The notes under the pieces are model-generated. The model was not told where the DNA came from. It saw only the letters and a program-made list of their open reading frames with translations, and ran no database searches. A DNA stretch of 61,084 bases, from the NCBI GenBank assembly GCA_016792585.1, contig JAEULB010000073.1, positions 1 through 61,084 on the forward strand, given 5' to 3'. The stretch is from Rhodospirillaceae bacterium. GTDB taxonomy: Bacteria; Pseudomonadota; Alphaproteobacteria; SHVZ01. Below are positions 16,484 through 26,321 of this stretch, one piece after another; positions within the stretch are counted from its first letter, which is position 1, and each line of letters begins with the position of its first letter. The position numbers were made by a program, and so were the translations under genes.

Positions 16484-17170
16484 TCAGACGTATCCGGGGA
16501 TACGCCAGTCGACCAGGTGGTCGACCACCTTGCGGCCGGCCGCCTTCTCCTCGGCGGCGAGCAGGATCGCGCGACGCTGCTCGGGCGAATCCACATGGCC
16601 CCAGACATGGACCGCGGCGTCGTCGACGATGATGTTGGTGTGGGCGGCGATGGCGAATGGAAGCTTCTTCAGCTCCGACATCATGTCGGTGCGGACCTTC
16701 TCGTCGCTCGAGACCGGCTGGTTCCATTTCGGCCCGACCGCGACGAGCGCCCGCACGATGTCGGCGCGACTGACGATGCCGACCAGCTTGCCGTCGCGGA
16801 TCACCGGCACCCGCTTGATCCGCTTGGTCTCGAGCAGGCGGGCGATCTCGGCGAGGTCGGCGGTCTCCGTCACCGTGATCGCCGGCTTGGTCATCACGTC
16901 GCTGGCGGTGCGGCCGTGGGTCTTCACGTAGTCGCCGGCGAGCGACCGGTCGCTGGAGAACAGGTCGAGCCACCACGAGCGCCGGTCGGTGCCGAGCTCG
17001 GCCCGGCGAACGAGGTCGCCCTCGCTGACCACGCCAAGCACGCGGTCCTCGTCGTCGATAACCGGCACTGCGCTGATCCGCCGATCCCACATCTCGCGTG
17101 CGATCTCGTGGATCGGCGCCTCGGGTGACGCGGCGCAGACGTTGGTGGTCATGACATCGGCAGCGCGCAT
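16484..17170 (-). CDS. CBS-domain pair plus BON domain protein
   Basis: 228 residues from ATG at 17170. Two CBS domains (about 7-62 and 95-150; motifs ADVMTTNV, ISAVPVID, SDVMTKPAI, IKRVPVIRDGKLVGIVSRADIVRA) are followed by a BON-like domain (about 165-222). CBS pairs bind adenosine nucleotides and sense energy state; BON domains associate with membranes or envelope. It is a close paralogue of the protein at 18502-19191, with the FkbM gene between them. I see no FNR box directly upstream. Function is a sensor or stress protein; the partner is unknown. Confidence 0.88.
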   Translation of the reverse strand: MRAADVMTTNVCAASPEAPIHEIAREMWDRRISAVPVIDDEDRVLGVVSEGDLVRRAELGTDRRSWWLDLFSSDRSLAGDYVKTHGRTASDVMTKPAITVTETADLAEIARLLETKRIKRVPVIRDGKLVGIVSRADIVRALVAVGPKWNQPVSSDEKVRTDMMSELKKLPFAIAAHTNIIVDDAAVHVWGHVDSPEQRRAILLAAEEKAAGRKVVDHLVDWRIPGYV

Positions 17171-17244
17171 GGACGGTCTCCCGGCGATACAGGGAGAACA
17201 CTCGGGCCGGGGTCCGGGTTGCGGCACCAGCCCTGGCCCGGGAC

Positions 17245-18441
17245 TCAGCCGGCGGACATCTCGGCGACGCTGGCGAGGTAGCCCTGGACCTGGTGCCTTT
17301 GGATCTCGGCGATGACCCGGGCGACGTCGGCAAGGCCGTAACGCTCGAACAACTGCACCATCATCGACGCGCCCGCGGCATGGGCCAGATCAAGCTTCGC
17401 GCTCTCGATCTTGCCGGTTTCGGCGATGGCGCGTCGGCGTGTCTCCTCGGCGATGCGTCGCGCCTCCTCCTCGGGAATGCCGCTGCGGAAACGGGCCTCG
17501 CTCCGCTCGGGCGTATAGGCCTCGGTGAAGCGCCACGGCTTCACGTCGGGCGTCATCGCGCACATGCGCCTGAACTGCTCGACCAGGCGGAGATAGGCCG
17601 GCGCGTCCGCGGGAAGGGGATGGCCTTCCGGCAGGAGATCGAGGCAGAGCTGCGCGAACTCGAGCTGCGCGCGGGTGAGCGCGACGAAGGCGAGTTTCCT
17701 GAGCTTCAGCGCACGCGTGGCATCGTCGCCGCGGATGTTCGCCGGATGCTTGAGGAAGATCGCGTCGCCGAAGGCGATCAGGCCGCGGCCGCGGGTGCCG
17801 AGGCGGCCGCGCATCGGCGTCAGGCGGCCGACATGCTCAAACTCGCAGAACACGAAGCCCCGCTCGAACATGACGCGGAAGATGTCGCCGAAGGTCGGAC
17901 CGTCGGCGTAGACGGGGTTGAACTTGATTTCGGTCGTGAGCGCGACGACGCGGTCGTCCAGAAGCTCGCGGGCCCCGGCGAGGATGTCGTCCTCGCTGCC
18001 CTCGGTATCGAGCGACAGGAGGTCCGGGGCGGGCAGCCTCTCGCCCTCGGTCCGCACCAGCTCGTCGAGCCCGCGGGCGTCGATCTCGACGGTGCGGAGC
18101 GGCTGGGTTACCTCGCCCATCACGTAGTCGGTGCCGTTGACGTCGACATAGGATCCGGAGAATTCCGGCGCGATCTTCCGGATCGACGAGGTGTAGGGGT
18201 CGTAGTTGATCTGGAAGGCCTGCTTGGCGCCAGGACGACCGATGAAGTAGGGGCGGGTGATCGTGGTTCGCCCGGAGGAGGCCGATTGCGCCTGCGCCTG
18301 CTCGGTCGAACTCGCATCCGCGTCGTAGAGCACGCGGACCAGCGCGGGCTCGAAGATGGTGGGGAAGTTGAAACCGGTGTCGCCGGCCCGTCCGCCGACA
18401 TGGTGGTGGATCAGGCGAAGGTCGGGCGCCGGGCCGGTCAT
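17245..18441 (-). CDS. FkbM-type methyltransferase family protein
   Basis: 398 residues. The middle part has the FkbM hallmark LLSLDTEGSEDDILAGARELL followed by VVALTTEIKFNPVYADG, as in SAM-dependent methyltransferases of the FkbM (Methyltransf_21) family. The usual N-terminal SAM loop is poorly conserved (HHHVGGRAGDTGF), and the C-terminal 150 residues are helical with repeated ALTRAQLEFAQL-type segments. Such proteins often modify glycans or lipids. It sits between two CBS-BON genes on the same strand, an unusual placement. A hairpin separates it from the upstream CBS-BON gene. Confidence 0.72.
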   Translation of the reverse strand: MTGPAPDLRLIHHHVGGRAGDTGFNFPTIFEPALVRVLYDADASSTEQAQAQSASSGRTTITRPYFIGRPGAKQAFQINYDPYTSSIRKIAPEFSGSYVDVNGTDYVMGEVTQPLRTVEIDARGLDELVRTEGERLPAPDLLSLDTEGSEDDILAGARELLDDRVVALTTEIKFNPVYADGPTFGDIFRVMFERGFVFCEFEHVGRLTPMRGRLGTRGRGLIAFGDAIFLKHPANIRGDDATRALKLRKLAFVALTRAQLEFAQLCLDLLPEGHPLPADAPAYLRLVEQFRRMCAMTPDVKPWRFTEAYTPERSEARFRSGIPEEEARRIAEETRRRAIAETGKIESAKLDLAHAAGASMMVQLFERYGLADVARVIAEIQRHQVQGYLASVAEMSAG

Positions 18442-18462
18442 GGAGACTCTAATAGCCGAATT

Positions 18463-18490
18463 CCGACGGTCGCGCCCTGGCGACCGTCGG
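18463..18490. repeat. 11-bp inverted repeat between CBS-BON and FkbM genes
   Basis: CCGACGGTCGC (18463-18473) pairs perfectly with GCGACCGTCGG (18480-18490) around a six-base loop. It lies in the 60-base gap between the CBS-BON stop and the FkbM start. No T-run follows on the minus strand, so it is a weak intrinsic terminator at best; it may instead limit read-through or stabilise the upstream mRNA. Confidence 0.5.
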
Positions 18491-18501
18491 GAGGCGCGAT
18501 C

Positions 18502-19191
18502 CTAGGCGTAGCCGTGCAGGCGCCAGTCGGCGAGGTTGTCGACGACCTGGGTGACGCCGCGGGTGTTCTCGGCGATCACCCGGATGGCGGCCCGCTGCTC
18601 GTCGGATTCGACGTTGCCCCACAGATGAACTTCGCCCTCTTCGACCACGACGTTCACGAAGGTCCCGTGGGCGAAGGGCAGGCGATGGATCTCCTCGAGG
18701 ATCTCGGCGCGGATCTTCTTCTCGTCGACCCGGCGCGACCGGCTCCAGGTCTTCGCGGCGACGATCAGGCCGCGGACGATGTCCGACCGGCTGACGATGC
18801 CGACGAGACGGCCGTCGCGGACCACCGGCACGCGCTTGATCCGATGCGATTCGAGCAGGTTCGCGATCTCGGCGATGTCGGTGTCTTCCTCGACGACGAT
18901 CGCCGGATGAGTCATCACGTCCTTGGCGGCCCGCCCGTGCGACTTCACGTAGTCACGGGCGAGGGCGGCATCGCCGGAAAAGATGTCGGTCCAGCGCGGC
19001 TTCTTGACGGTGCCGAGCTCGATACGTCGGAGGAGGTCGCCCTCGCTGACGATCCCCAACACCTTGCCGTCACGGTCGACGATCGGCATCGCGCTGATAT
19101 TGCGGTCGCAGAGCTTGCGGGCAATCTCGTTGATCGGCGTGTCGGGCCCGGCCGAACACGCGTTGATGCTCATGATGTCGATGGCCTGCAT
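18502..19191 (-). CDS. CBS-domain pair plus BON domain protein, FNR-box controlled
   Basis: 229 residues. Two CBS domains (motifs IDIMSINACS, ISAMPIVDRDGKVLGIV, KDVMTHPAIVV, IKRVPVVRDGRLVGIVSRSDIVRG) and a C-terminal BON-like domain (from about 165: FVNVVVEEGEVHLWGNVESDEQR). It is a paralogue of 16484-17170. Two FNR/FixK-type boxes lie 60 and 83 bases upstream of the ATG; the nearer one would be correctly placed for class II activation. This suggests induction when oxygen is low, like hypoxia-response CBS proteins of other bacteria. Regulation is inferred from the boxes. Confidence 0.9.
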   Translation of the reverse strand: MQAIDIMSINACSAGPDTPINEIARKLCDRNISAMPIVDRDGKVLGIVSEGDLLRRIELGTVKKPRWTDIFSGDAALARDYVKSHGRAAKDVMTHPAIVVEEDTDIAEIANLLESHRIKRVPVVRDGRLVGIVSRSDIVRGLIVAAKTWSRSRRVDEKKIRAEILEEIHRLPFAHGTFVNVVVEEGEVHLWGNVESDEQRAAIRVIAENTRGVTQVVDNLADWRLHGYA

Positions 19192-19244
19192 GGCGAACTC
19201 CCTCTCACTGGGCGCAATTCTGCTTGCACGGCGGCGAGGGAGCC

Positions 19245-19281
19245 TTGATCTGGGTCAAGGGCCGGATTTGATCCAGATCAA
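19245..19281 (-). promoter_or_regulatory. Two FNR/FixK/Anr-type boxes upstream of the CBS-BON gene
   Basis: TTGATCTGGGTCAA at 19245-19258 (one mismatch to TTGAT-N4-ATCAA) and TTGATCCAGATCAA at 19268-19281 (perfect palindrome). Centres are 23 bases apart. The near box centre is 60 bases before the CBS-BON start; a transcript starting about 41 bases from it would leave a leader of about 20 bases, and an AGAATT-like -10 is present at the expected place. The boxes are more than 200 bases from the SDR operon on the other side. The rest of the 19192-19489 gap holds no gene that I can support. Confidence 0.75.
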
Positions 19282-19489
19282 GGACGCCACGGGCGGACCC
19301 GAGCAAGCTTTACATCGTCGTCGGGCCCCATGGGTTTTCCCCTCCCTACGACGGCACCCACCCAAGCGCGGTCGTCAGGCGGGCCGATGGCCGCGCACCT
19401 TTCTTCCCATGACTGGCTTTGTCCTGTCCCACCCCGTGGCGGGTCGGCTTATGATTGCGGTTCGTCCGCATCATTGGGGAGGGAAAGCG

Positions 19490-20253
<764 letters not shown>

Positions 20254-20254
<1 letters not shown>

Positions 20255-21135
20255 TGGTCGATCTGGTCACGCTGAGCGCGGAAGGAGCAAGCGCTGTCGT
20301 CGCCGGCGACGGCGCCGAGCTCCGCTCGTGGCGGCCAAAGGGAGGCCCGGAACTGATGTGGCCCGGCGATCCGGCGCATTGGCCGTTCTGGGCGCCGATC
20401 CTGTTCCCGATCGTGGGCTACCTGAAAGACGACACCTATCGCTGGCGCGGCAGGGCGTATCGGATGTTCCGGCACGGCTTCACCCGCTTCAAGCCGTTCG
20501 CCCGGGTGCTGTCGGATTCGCATCAGGTGACCTGGACGCTGGTCGATGACGAGCAGACGCGTGCCGAGTATCCCTTCGCATTCCGCCTCACGCTCGACTA
20601 CGAGCTGTCGGCGACGACGCTCGACGTCGGTTTCGCGGTCGAGAACCGTGGGCAGGAGCCGATGCCCTACGCGGCGGGCTTCCATCCGGCCTTCAACTGG
20701 CCTTTCGCCGGCGGCGCAAGAGAGGACTATCGCGTGGAGTTCGACGCGGACGAGGCAACTGCGATCCCGGCGATCACCGCGACCGGCCTCGTCCGTCGGA
20801 GCTCTCGCCCGTCGCCGCTCACGGGCCGGCGGCTCGATCTCCGCCCCGAGCTCTTCGCCGACGGCGCCTTCGTCTTTCCGGACGCGAGGAGCTGCGAGAT
20901 GACCTTCGCCGCCAAGGACGGCTCGGCGCTGGTGATGACGGCGGAGGGATTTCCTCATCTCGTCGTGTGGGCCAAGCCGGCGGCTCCCTATGTCTCGCTC
21001 GAGGCGTGGAGCGGGCATTCCGACTACGAGGACACCAACGGCGACTTCGCGACCAAGCCGAGCATGCACCTGCTTCCGCCGGGCGAAACGGCGCAGCATT
21101 CCGTACGCTTGGCTTGGCGCGCTGCCGGGCGCTGA
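20254..21135 (+). CDS. Aldose 1-epimerase family protein
   Basis: 293 residues; ATG overlaps the SDR stop as TGATG. Galactose-mutarotase-like beta-sandwich with the conserved segments LRSWRPKGGPELMW, PFWAPILFPIVGYL, YRMFRHGFTRF (His) and YAAGFHPAFNWPF (second His), and a C-terminal VSLEAWSGHSD. It belongs to the YihR/LacX-like branch that interconverts sugar anomers. In this operon it would present the right anomer to the dehydrogenases. Cytoplasmic, no signal peptide. Confidence 0.85.
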
Positions 21136-21176
21136 GGTAGGCTTCCCTCGCTTCCCCATCTCGCGGACGGAGTCCC

Positions 21177-21974
21177 ATGATCGATCATCGTTGGCGGCGC
21201 GTGCTCATCACGGGCGCCGCCGGGCGCATCGGCTCGACCCTCAGGGCCGGCCTGATCGGCCGACACGACGGTTTCCGGCTTCTCGACCGCAAGCCGGTCG
21301 TCGATCCGCGTGGCGACGAGGAGGTGATCGTCGCCGATCTCGCCGACACCAAGGCGCTGGCCAAGGCGGTCGACGGCGTCGACGCGATGATTCATCTCGC
21401 CGGCGCGCCCGATCCGAAGGACTTCGAGACGATGTTCCGGATCAACGCGCGCGGCATGTACGACGTGTTCGAGGCGGCGCGGAAGGCGGGCGTTAAGCGG
21501 ATCGTCTTCGCCTCGACCAACCACGCCTACGGCATGTATCCGGTCGAGCACGGCATGACCGAGACCGATCCGGTCCGCCCCGACAGCTTCTACGGCGTCA
21601 CCAAGGTCTTCGCCGAGGCGATGCTGCGCTACTACTTCGACAAGCACGGCATCGAGTCGGTCAGCGTCCGCATCGGCAGCTTCGAGAAGCGGCCGAGCCA
21701 GCAGCGTCATCTCTCCACCTGGCTCAGCCATGGCGACACGGTCGAGCTGTTCGACCGGGCCCTCAAGCAGCCGGAGATCGGTGCCGCGATCGTCTTCGGC
21801 ATGTCGAACAACAAGCGGCTCAAGATCAAGCATCCGAACTGGGAGGCGATCGGCTTCAAGCCGACCGACGACGCCGAGACCTGGCTCGACCAGCTCAAGA
21901 GCGAGGGCGTCGACGTCGACGGCCCGCTGGAGTGGAAGCTGCACGGCGGCATGTACGAGCCGCCCGAGTTCTGA
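21177..21974 (+). CDS. NAD-dependent epimerase/dehydratase family, uronate dehydrogenase-like
   Basis: 265 residues. Rossmann loop TGAAGRIG at 12-19, FASTNHAYG with the catalytic Ser/Thr strand, and YGVTK with Tyr and Lys. The segments RPDSFYGVTKVFAEAMLRYY, VRIGSF and HLSTWLSHGD match uronate dehydrogenases, which oxidise hexuronates to aldaro-lactones with NAD. This fits an operon with other sugar dehydrogenases and, nearby, an SMP-30 lactonase. The exact substrate is inferred, and a sugar epimerase role is the main alternative. Confidence 0.82.
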   Translation: MIDHRWRRVLITGAAGRIGSTLRAGLIGRHDGFRLLDRKPVVDPRGDEEVIVADLADTKALAKAVDGVDAMIHLAGAPDPKDFETMFRINARGMYDVFEAARKAGVKRIVFASTNHAYGMYPVEHGMTETDPVRPDSFYGVTKVFAEAMLRYYFDKHGIESVSVRIGSFEKRPSQQRHLSTWLSHGDTVELFDRALKQPEIGAAIVFGMSNNKRLKIKHPNWEAIGFKPTDDAETWLDQLKSEGVDVDGPLEWKLHGGMYEPPEF

Positions 21975-21975
21975 G

Positions 21976-23577
21976 GTGGTCGAGTTCGATGTGATCGTGG
22001 TCGGTTCCGGCTCGGCTGGCGCCCCTCTGGCCGCGCGTTTGAGCGAGGATCCAGGCCGCCGCGTGCTGCTGCTGGAGGCGGGATCCGACATGCGGAGCGC
22101 CGACACGCCGGCGGCGATGCGGGCGCCGAACCCGACCGCGCTGATCGTCCATGACAGCTTCGGCCGGTATCAGTGGCCGAATCTCGTGGCGAAGCGGACA
22201 CCCGTGCAGAAGGCGCGCAAGTACTGGCGCGGCCGCGTGCTCGGAGGGTCATCGGCGATCAACGGCCAGGTCGCGATCCGCGGCCATCGCGAGGACTTCG
22301 ACGGCTGGGCCGCCGAAGGCTGTACCGGCTGGAGCTGGGACGACGTCCTTCCGTCCTTCATCCGGCTCGAGGACGATCACGACCACGGTGACAAGTCCTA
22401 TCACCGGCGCGGTGGGCCGACGCCGGTACGCCGCAACGCGATCCACGACTGGGGCCATATCGACCGCGCCTTCTTCATGGCCGGCCTCGATCTGGGCTAT
22501 CCGTTCGCCGACGATCACAACGCGCCGGACTCGACCGGTGTCTCGCGCTACGCGATCAACAACACCGCCGACGGCGTGCGCGTCTCGACCGCCGACGGCT
22601 ATCTGGAGCCGATCCGCGGCCGGAAGAACCTGACCATCGTCTGCGACGCCCAGGTCGACCGCGTGCTGCTGGAGCCGCGCGGCAATCAGGTGATCGCGAC
22701 CGGCGTCGCCGCCCGCCTTCCGGGTGGCCTGCAGGATTTCCGCGCCAAGGAGATCGTGCTCGCCGCCGGCGGCGCGCATTCGCCGGCGATCCTGATGCGC
22801 TCCGGCATCGGACCCGCGGCGGATCTCAAGGCGCTTGGCATCGCGCCGTTGCTCGATCTCCCGGTCGGCCACCATCTGCAGGACCATCCGGCGGCACCAT
22901 TCCGCCTGCTGCTGAAGCCGGAGGCGCGGGCGAAGTCGCTCTACGAGCGGCACACCAACTGCGTGATCCGCTACACCTCGGGCATGGCTGGCGCCGGCAC
23001 CAACGACATGAAGCTGATCGAGCTGAACCAGTTCGGCGACAGCCTCGGCCGCCGGCCGGATCTGGATCTCACCCAGAACCAGAACGAGGTCGGGGTCATG
23101 GGCGTCGTCCAGCACCGCTGCTTCTCGCGCGGCTTCCTCAGGCTCGCGTCGCCCGACCCCGACGTCGATCCCGAGATCGATTTCAACCTGCTCGGCGACG
23201 AGCGCGATATGGTGCGGATGGTCGATGGCGTGAAGCGGCTGATCAGGTTCGTCCGCCATCCCGAGGCGCAGCGCATTTCCGAGCGCGTGATGGTCGGCTT
23301 CAGCGACTACGAGCCCGAGCAGCTCCTCGACGAGGAGGTCGCGCGGCGTTGGCTCCTCGCCGAGGTCAATGACGGCCAGCACATCACCTCGACCTGCAGG
23401 ATGGGCGCCGCCGACGACGCAGAAGCGGTCGTCGATCCTCAGGCCCGCGTCCGCGGCGCCGTCGGACTGCGGGTGGCCGACGCCTCGATCATGCCGTGGG
23501 TGGTCCGTGCCAACACGCATCTCTCCTGCGTCATGATCGGCGAGCATGTCGCCGACATGATGCGCAAGGGTCGTTGA
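21976..23577 (+). CDS. GMC family FAD-dependent oxidoreductase
   Basis: 533 residues from a GTG at 21976, one base after the previous stop; ribosome site not obvious, so coupling is likely. FAD loop VVGSGSAGAPLAARL near 8-22, GMC signature around RGRVLGGSSAINGQVAIRGH, second signature near AAGGAHSPAILMRSGIG, and C-terminal catalytic His region (NDGQHITSTCRMG, NTHLSCVMIGEH). Family members oxidise alcohols such as choline, sugars or polyols. Choline dehydrogenase-like length. Last gene of the operon; its stop abuts that of the convergent carbonic anhydrase. Confidence 0.9.
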   Translation: MVEFDVIVVGSGSAGAPLAARLSEDPGRRVLLLEAGSDMRSADTPAAMRAPNPTALIVHDSFGRYQWPNLVAKRTPVQKARKYWRGRVLGGSSAINGQVAIRGHREDFDGWAAEGCTGWSWDDVLPSFIRLEDDHDHGDKSYHRRGGPTPVRRNAIHDWGHIDRAFFMAGLDLGYPFADDHNAPDSTGVSRYAINNTADGVRVSTADGYLEPIRGRKNLTIVCDAQVDRVLLEPRGNQVIATGVAARLPGGLQDFRAKEIVLAAGGAHSPAILMRSGIGPAADLKALGIAPLLDLPVGHHLQDHPAAPFRLLLKPEARAKSLYERHTNCVIRYTSGMAGAGTNDMKLIELNQFGDSLGRRPDLDLTQNQNEVGVMGVVQHRCFSRGFLRLASPDPDVDPEIDFNLLGDERDMVRMVDGVKRLIRFVRHPEAQRISERVMVGFSDYEPEQLLDEEVARRWLLAEVNDGQHITSTCRMGAADDAEAVVDPQARVRGAVGLRVADASIMPWVVRANTHLSCVMIGEHVADMMRKGR

Positions 23578-24339
23578 TCAGCCCGTCGCCAGCAGGAAAC
23601 GGCGGTTCAGCGGCTGGATCGGCCGCGAAGTGTTGGCGAAGATCTGCGCGAACTGCCTGAGCTGCGCCTCGGAAGCCTCGATCGGCTGCTTGTAGACGGT
23701 CCACAGCACGCCCTCCGAGCAGGGCGGCGTGGTCAGCGAGCCGTAGTAGCGGAAATAAGTGGAGTTGGGCGGCAGAAGCCGGTCCGGATTGACCGAGACG
23801 CTGGTCCATTTCTCCGGAGAGGCCTTCGCCGGCATCACCTGCCAGATCGACTGCAGCGTCGGATTGGCCTGGCCGCCGCGGATAAAGACGCCGATCACCG
23901 CGAGCTCGCCCGCCTTGCTGCGATGAACCAGGTGAAGCTCGAGCTCGAAACGCTGGCCCGAGAGGATGTGCTCGCTCGGGTGATGGAAGTGGTACTGCAG
24001 AAGATCGTAGGTCTGGCCCGCGATCTGCGCCTGGCTGCCGGCCGGGCAATTGACCTGGATCGTGTGGCCATTGTTGAGGATGCGAACCGGCATCCGCTTG
24101 TAGGCGTAGGAGAGGATGCCGGGCTCGGCGCGGATGCCGTCCTTGAGGTCGATCGGCGTCTGCTCGCGGCCCGCCGAACAGGCCTGAAATTCGGGCGCAA
24201 GCTTGCCCCAGGCCTGCGGGCCGGTGTCTCCGTCGTAGCTCCATTTCTCTGCCGCCTTTGCACCGCCGGCATCGCAGAGGGGGCAGAGGGCAGCGGCGGC
24301 ACCGAAGGCGAGTCGCAAAGCGGAGCGTCGATCGTGCAT
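23578..24339 (-). CDS. Alpha-class carbonic anhydrase, exported
   Basis: 253 residues. Alpha-CA zinc ligands are H117, H119 (YHFHHP) and H136 (ELHLVH); E123-H124 (SEH), the proton-relay partner and the substrate-pocket LTTPPCSEG are present, so it should be active in CO2 hydration. N-terminus MHDRRSALRLAF followed by an alanine-rich core looks like a Tat or Sec signal peptide (the RR is not in a perfect Tat box), so a periplasmic location is expected. Monocistronic, convergent with the GMC gene. Confidence 0.9.
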   Translation of the reverse strand: MHDRRSALRLAFGAAAALCPLCDAGGAKAAEKWSYDGDTGPQAWGKLAPEFQACSAGREQTPIDLKDGIRAEPGILSYAYKRMPVRILNNGHTIQVNCPAGSQAQIAGQTYDLLQYHFHHPSEHILSGQRFELELHLVHRSKAGELAVIGVFIRGGQANPTLQSIWQVMPAKASPEKWTSVSVNPDRLLPPNSTYFRYYGSLTTPPCSEGVLWTVYKQPIEASEAQLRQFAQIFANTSRPIQPLNRRFLLATG

Positions 24340-24440
24340 GGCGTTCTCCCCTAAACGGCAGTCTAGCGCACGAGCGCTCGCGAAGGCAGGGCGAGCCTGC
24401 TAATTTGATAAGCCCCCCGTTCCATCCTGGTGTCTCTCCC

Positions 24441-25109
24441 GTGTCCGAAACCCACATTCTTCAGTCCTGGACCGCGAACGCTGCGGCCTGGACCAAAGCC
24501 GTGCGCAACCGCGAGATCCCGAGCCGCGTCCGCGCGACTGACGCTGCCATCGTCGCCGCCGTCGACGATCTGAAGCCGCGGACGGTGCTCGATCTCGGCT
24601 GCGGCGAGGGCTGGCTTGCGCATGCGCTGGCCGAGCGCGGCTACGACGTGCTCGGCGTCGATGCGATTCCGGCGCTGATCGAGCAGGCGAAGACCAAGGG
24701 CAAGGCCGCCTTCGAAGTCGCCGGATACGAGCAGATCACCGAATCGGGTCTCGGCGGCCGCCGCTTCGACGCGGTCGTGATCAACTTCGCGCTGTTCGGC
24801 GAGGACAGCGTGCCGAAGCTGCTTCGGCGCATGCCCGACCTGCTGAAGCCGGGCGGCCGGCTCGTGATCCAGACCCTGCATCCGGTCGTCGCCAACGGCG
24901 ACCAGATCTACGCCGACGGCTGGCGGAAGGGGAGCTGGGCCGGTTTCTCGGATGCCTTCACCGATCCGGCGCCCTGGTATTTCCGCACGCTCGGCACCTG
25001 GGTCACGATGATCGGCGCCTCGGGCCTCGCCATCGACGAGATGCGCGAGCCCGTCGATCCGCAGACCGGCAAACCCGCCTCGGTGATCTTCATCGCCAAG
25101 GCGCGATGA
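24441..25109 (+). CDS. SAM-dependent class I methyltransferase
   Basis: 222 residues from a GTG at 24441. Motif I is VLDLGCGEGWLAHAL (residues about 49-63), followed by YDVLGVDA, FDAVVINFALF and a LKPGGRLVIQTLHP strand. The fold is a Rossmann class I methyltransferase of the Methyltransf_11/UbiE-like type. Substrate unknown. It overlaps the following MFS gene as ATGA and may modify a compound handled by that carrier. A longer frame extends upstream but the N-terminal family pattern begins near this GTG. Confidence 0.88.
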   Translation: MSETHILQSWTANAAAWTKAVRNREIPSRVRATDAAIVAAVDDLKPRTVLDLGCGEGWLAHALAERGYDVLGVDAIPALIEQAKTKGKAAFEVAGYEQITESGLGGRRFDAVVINFALFGEDSVPKLLRRMPDLLKPGGRLVIQTLHPVVANGDQIYADGWRKGSWAGFSDAFTDPAPWYFRTLGTWVTMIGASGLAIDEMREPVDPQTGKPASVIFIAKAR

Positions 25110-26299
25110 AGGAACTCTTCCGCGACGCGGCCTACCGCCGCGTCTGGCTGGTCGGTGCGTGTGCCGGCATGATGCGCTGGCTCGATCAGCTGGCGGTCGG
25201 CATCTACGTCTTCGAAGTGACGTCGTCGCCGCTGCTGGTGGCGATCATCACGCTTTGCCGCCTGATGCCGATGCTGGCCGGCGCCTTCATCGGCGCGCTG
25301 GCCGAGCGCGTTCCGCTCCGCCGCATGCTGATCGCGAACCTTCTCGCGATGACGGCCGTCTATGGGGTGCTCGCGACGCTCGCGTTCTCGGGCGACCTGC
25401 AGATCTGGCAGGTCGGCATCGGGGCGACGCTGGTCGGTCTCTACTGGGCGAGCGAAATGTCCGTCCGCCGCACGCTGCTCGGCGAGATCGCGGGCGGCGA
25501 ACGCCTTGGCTCGGCGATGGGTCTCGACTGGGTGGCCGTCAACGGGACCCGGCTGATCGGTCCTCTTCTCGGCGGCGCCATCTACGCCGGCTGGGGCGTC
25601 GGCGGCACCTTTCTCCTCGGCGCCGTCCTGTTCGGCACGGCCGCGCTTGTCGCCCTCGGCCTCAGGGCCGGGATGGAGGCGCGCGGCAAGGTCGGGCGCA
25701 ACGTGCTGAGCGACATCGTCGACGGGCTGCGGTGGGCCGCCGCGAGGCCGGTGGTCATGGGCCTGCTGGCGGTCACCGTGGTGATGAACGCACTGGCTTT
25801 CCCCTATGCGAGCATGGTCCCGGTCATCGGCAAGGAGGTGCTCCATGCCGATCCCGTCGGAGTCGGGCTCCTCACCTCGGCCGAGGGTATCGGTGCGCTT
25901 CTCGGGTCGTTCGTGCTGGCGAACACCGTCCGGCCGGCGTGGTATGCGCGTACCTTCACCATCGGCTGCACGATCTGTCTCACCGCTGCCTTGGTATTCG
26001 GGCTCTCGGCCAGCTACGTCTTCTCGCTTGGCGTGCTGGTGCTGCTGGGCCTCGGCTCGTCGGCCTTCGCCACCATGCAGTCGACCGTCATGCTGACCGC
26101 GGCACCACCCGAGCAGCGCTCGCGGATGATGGGCGTGCTCAGCTCGACCATCGGCACCGGCCAGATCGGCTACCTCCATATCGGCATCCTGGCCGACTAC
26201 CTCGGTGCGCCCTGGGCGGTCGCGATCAGCATGACGGAGGGGCTGATCCTGCTGGCACTCTGCGTCAAATTCTGGCCCGCCCTCTGGCGCAGAGAGTGA
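25106..26299 (+). CDS. MFS transporter (enterobactin exporter EntS-like/DHA3 group)
   Basis: 397 residues with about twelve membrane segments; start overlaps the methyltransferase stop. The N-terminal FRDAAYRRVWLVGACAGMMRWLDQLAVGIYVFEVT and LPMLAGAFIGALAERVPLRRML are typical of the DHA3 drug-efflux branch, which includes exporters of siderophores and macrolides. No adjacent siderophore genes. A desaturase follows 22 bases later on the same strand. Confidence 0.87.
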   Translation: MKELFRDAAYRRVWLVGACAGMMRWLDQLAVGIYVFEVTSSPLLVAIITLCRLMPMLAGAFIGALAERVPLRRMLIANLLAMTAVYGVLATLAFSGDLQIWQVGIGATLVGLYWASEMSVRRTLLGEIAGGERLGSAMGLDWVAVNGTRLIGPLLGGAIYAGWGVGGTFLLGAVLFGTAALVALGLRAGMEARGKVGRNVLSDIVDGLRWAAARPVVMGLLAVTVVMNALAFPYASMVPVIGKEVLHADPVGVGLLTSAEGIGALLGSFVLANTVRPAWYARTFTIGCTICLTAALVFGLSASYVFSLGVLVLLGLGSSAFATMQSTVMLTAAPPEQRSRMMGVLSSTIGTGQIGYLHIGILADYLGAPWAVAISMTEGLILLALCVKFWPALWRRE

Positions 26300-26321
26300 A
26301 CCGGCGCTATAGGCTTCTCCT

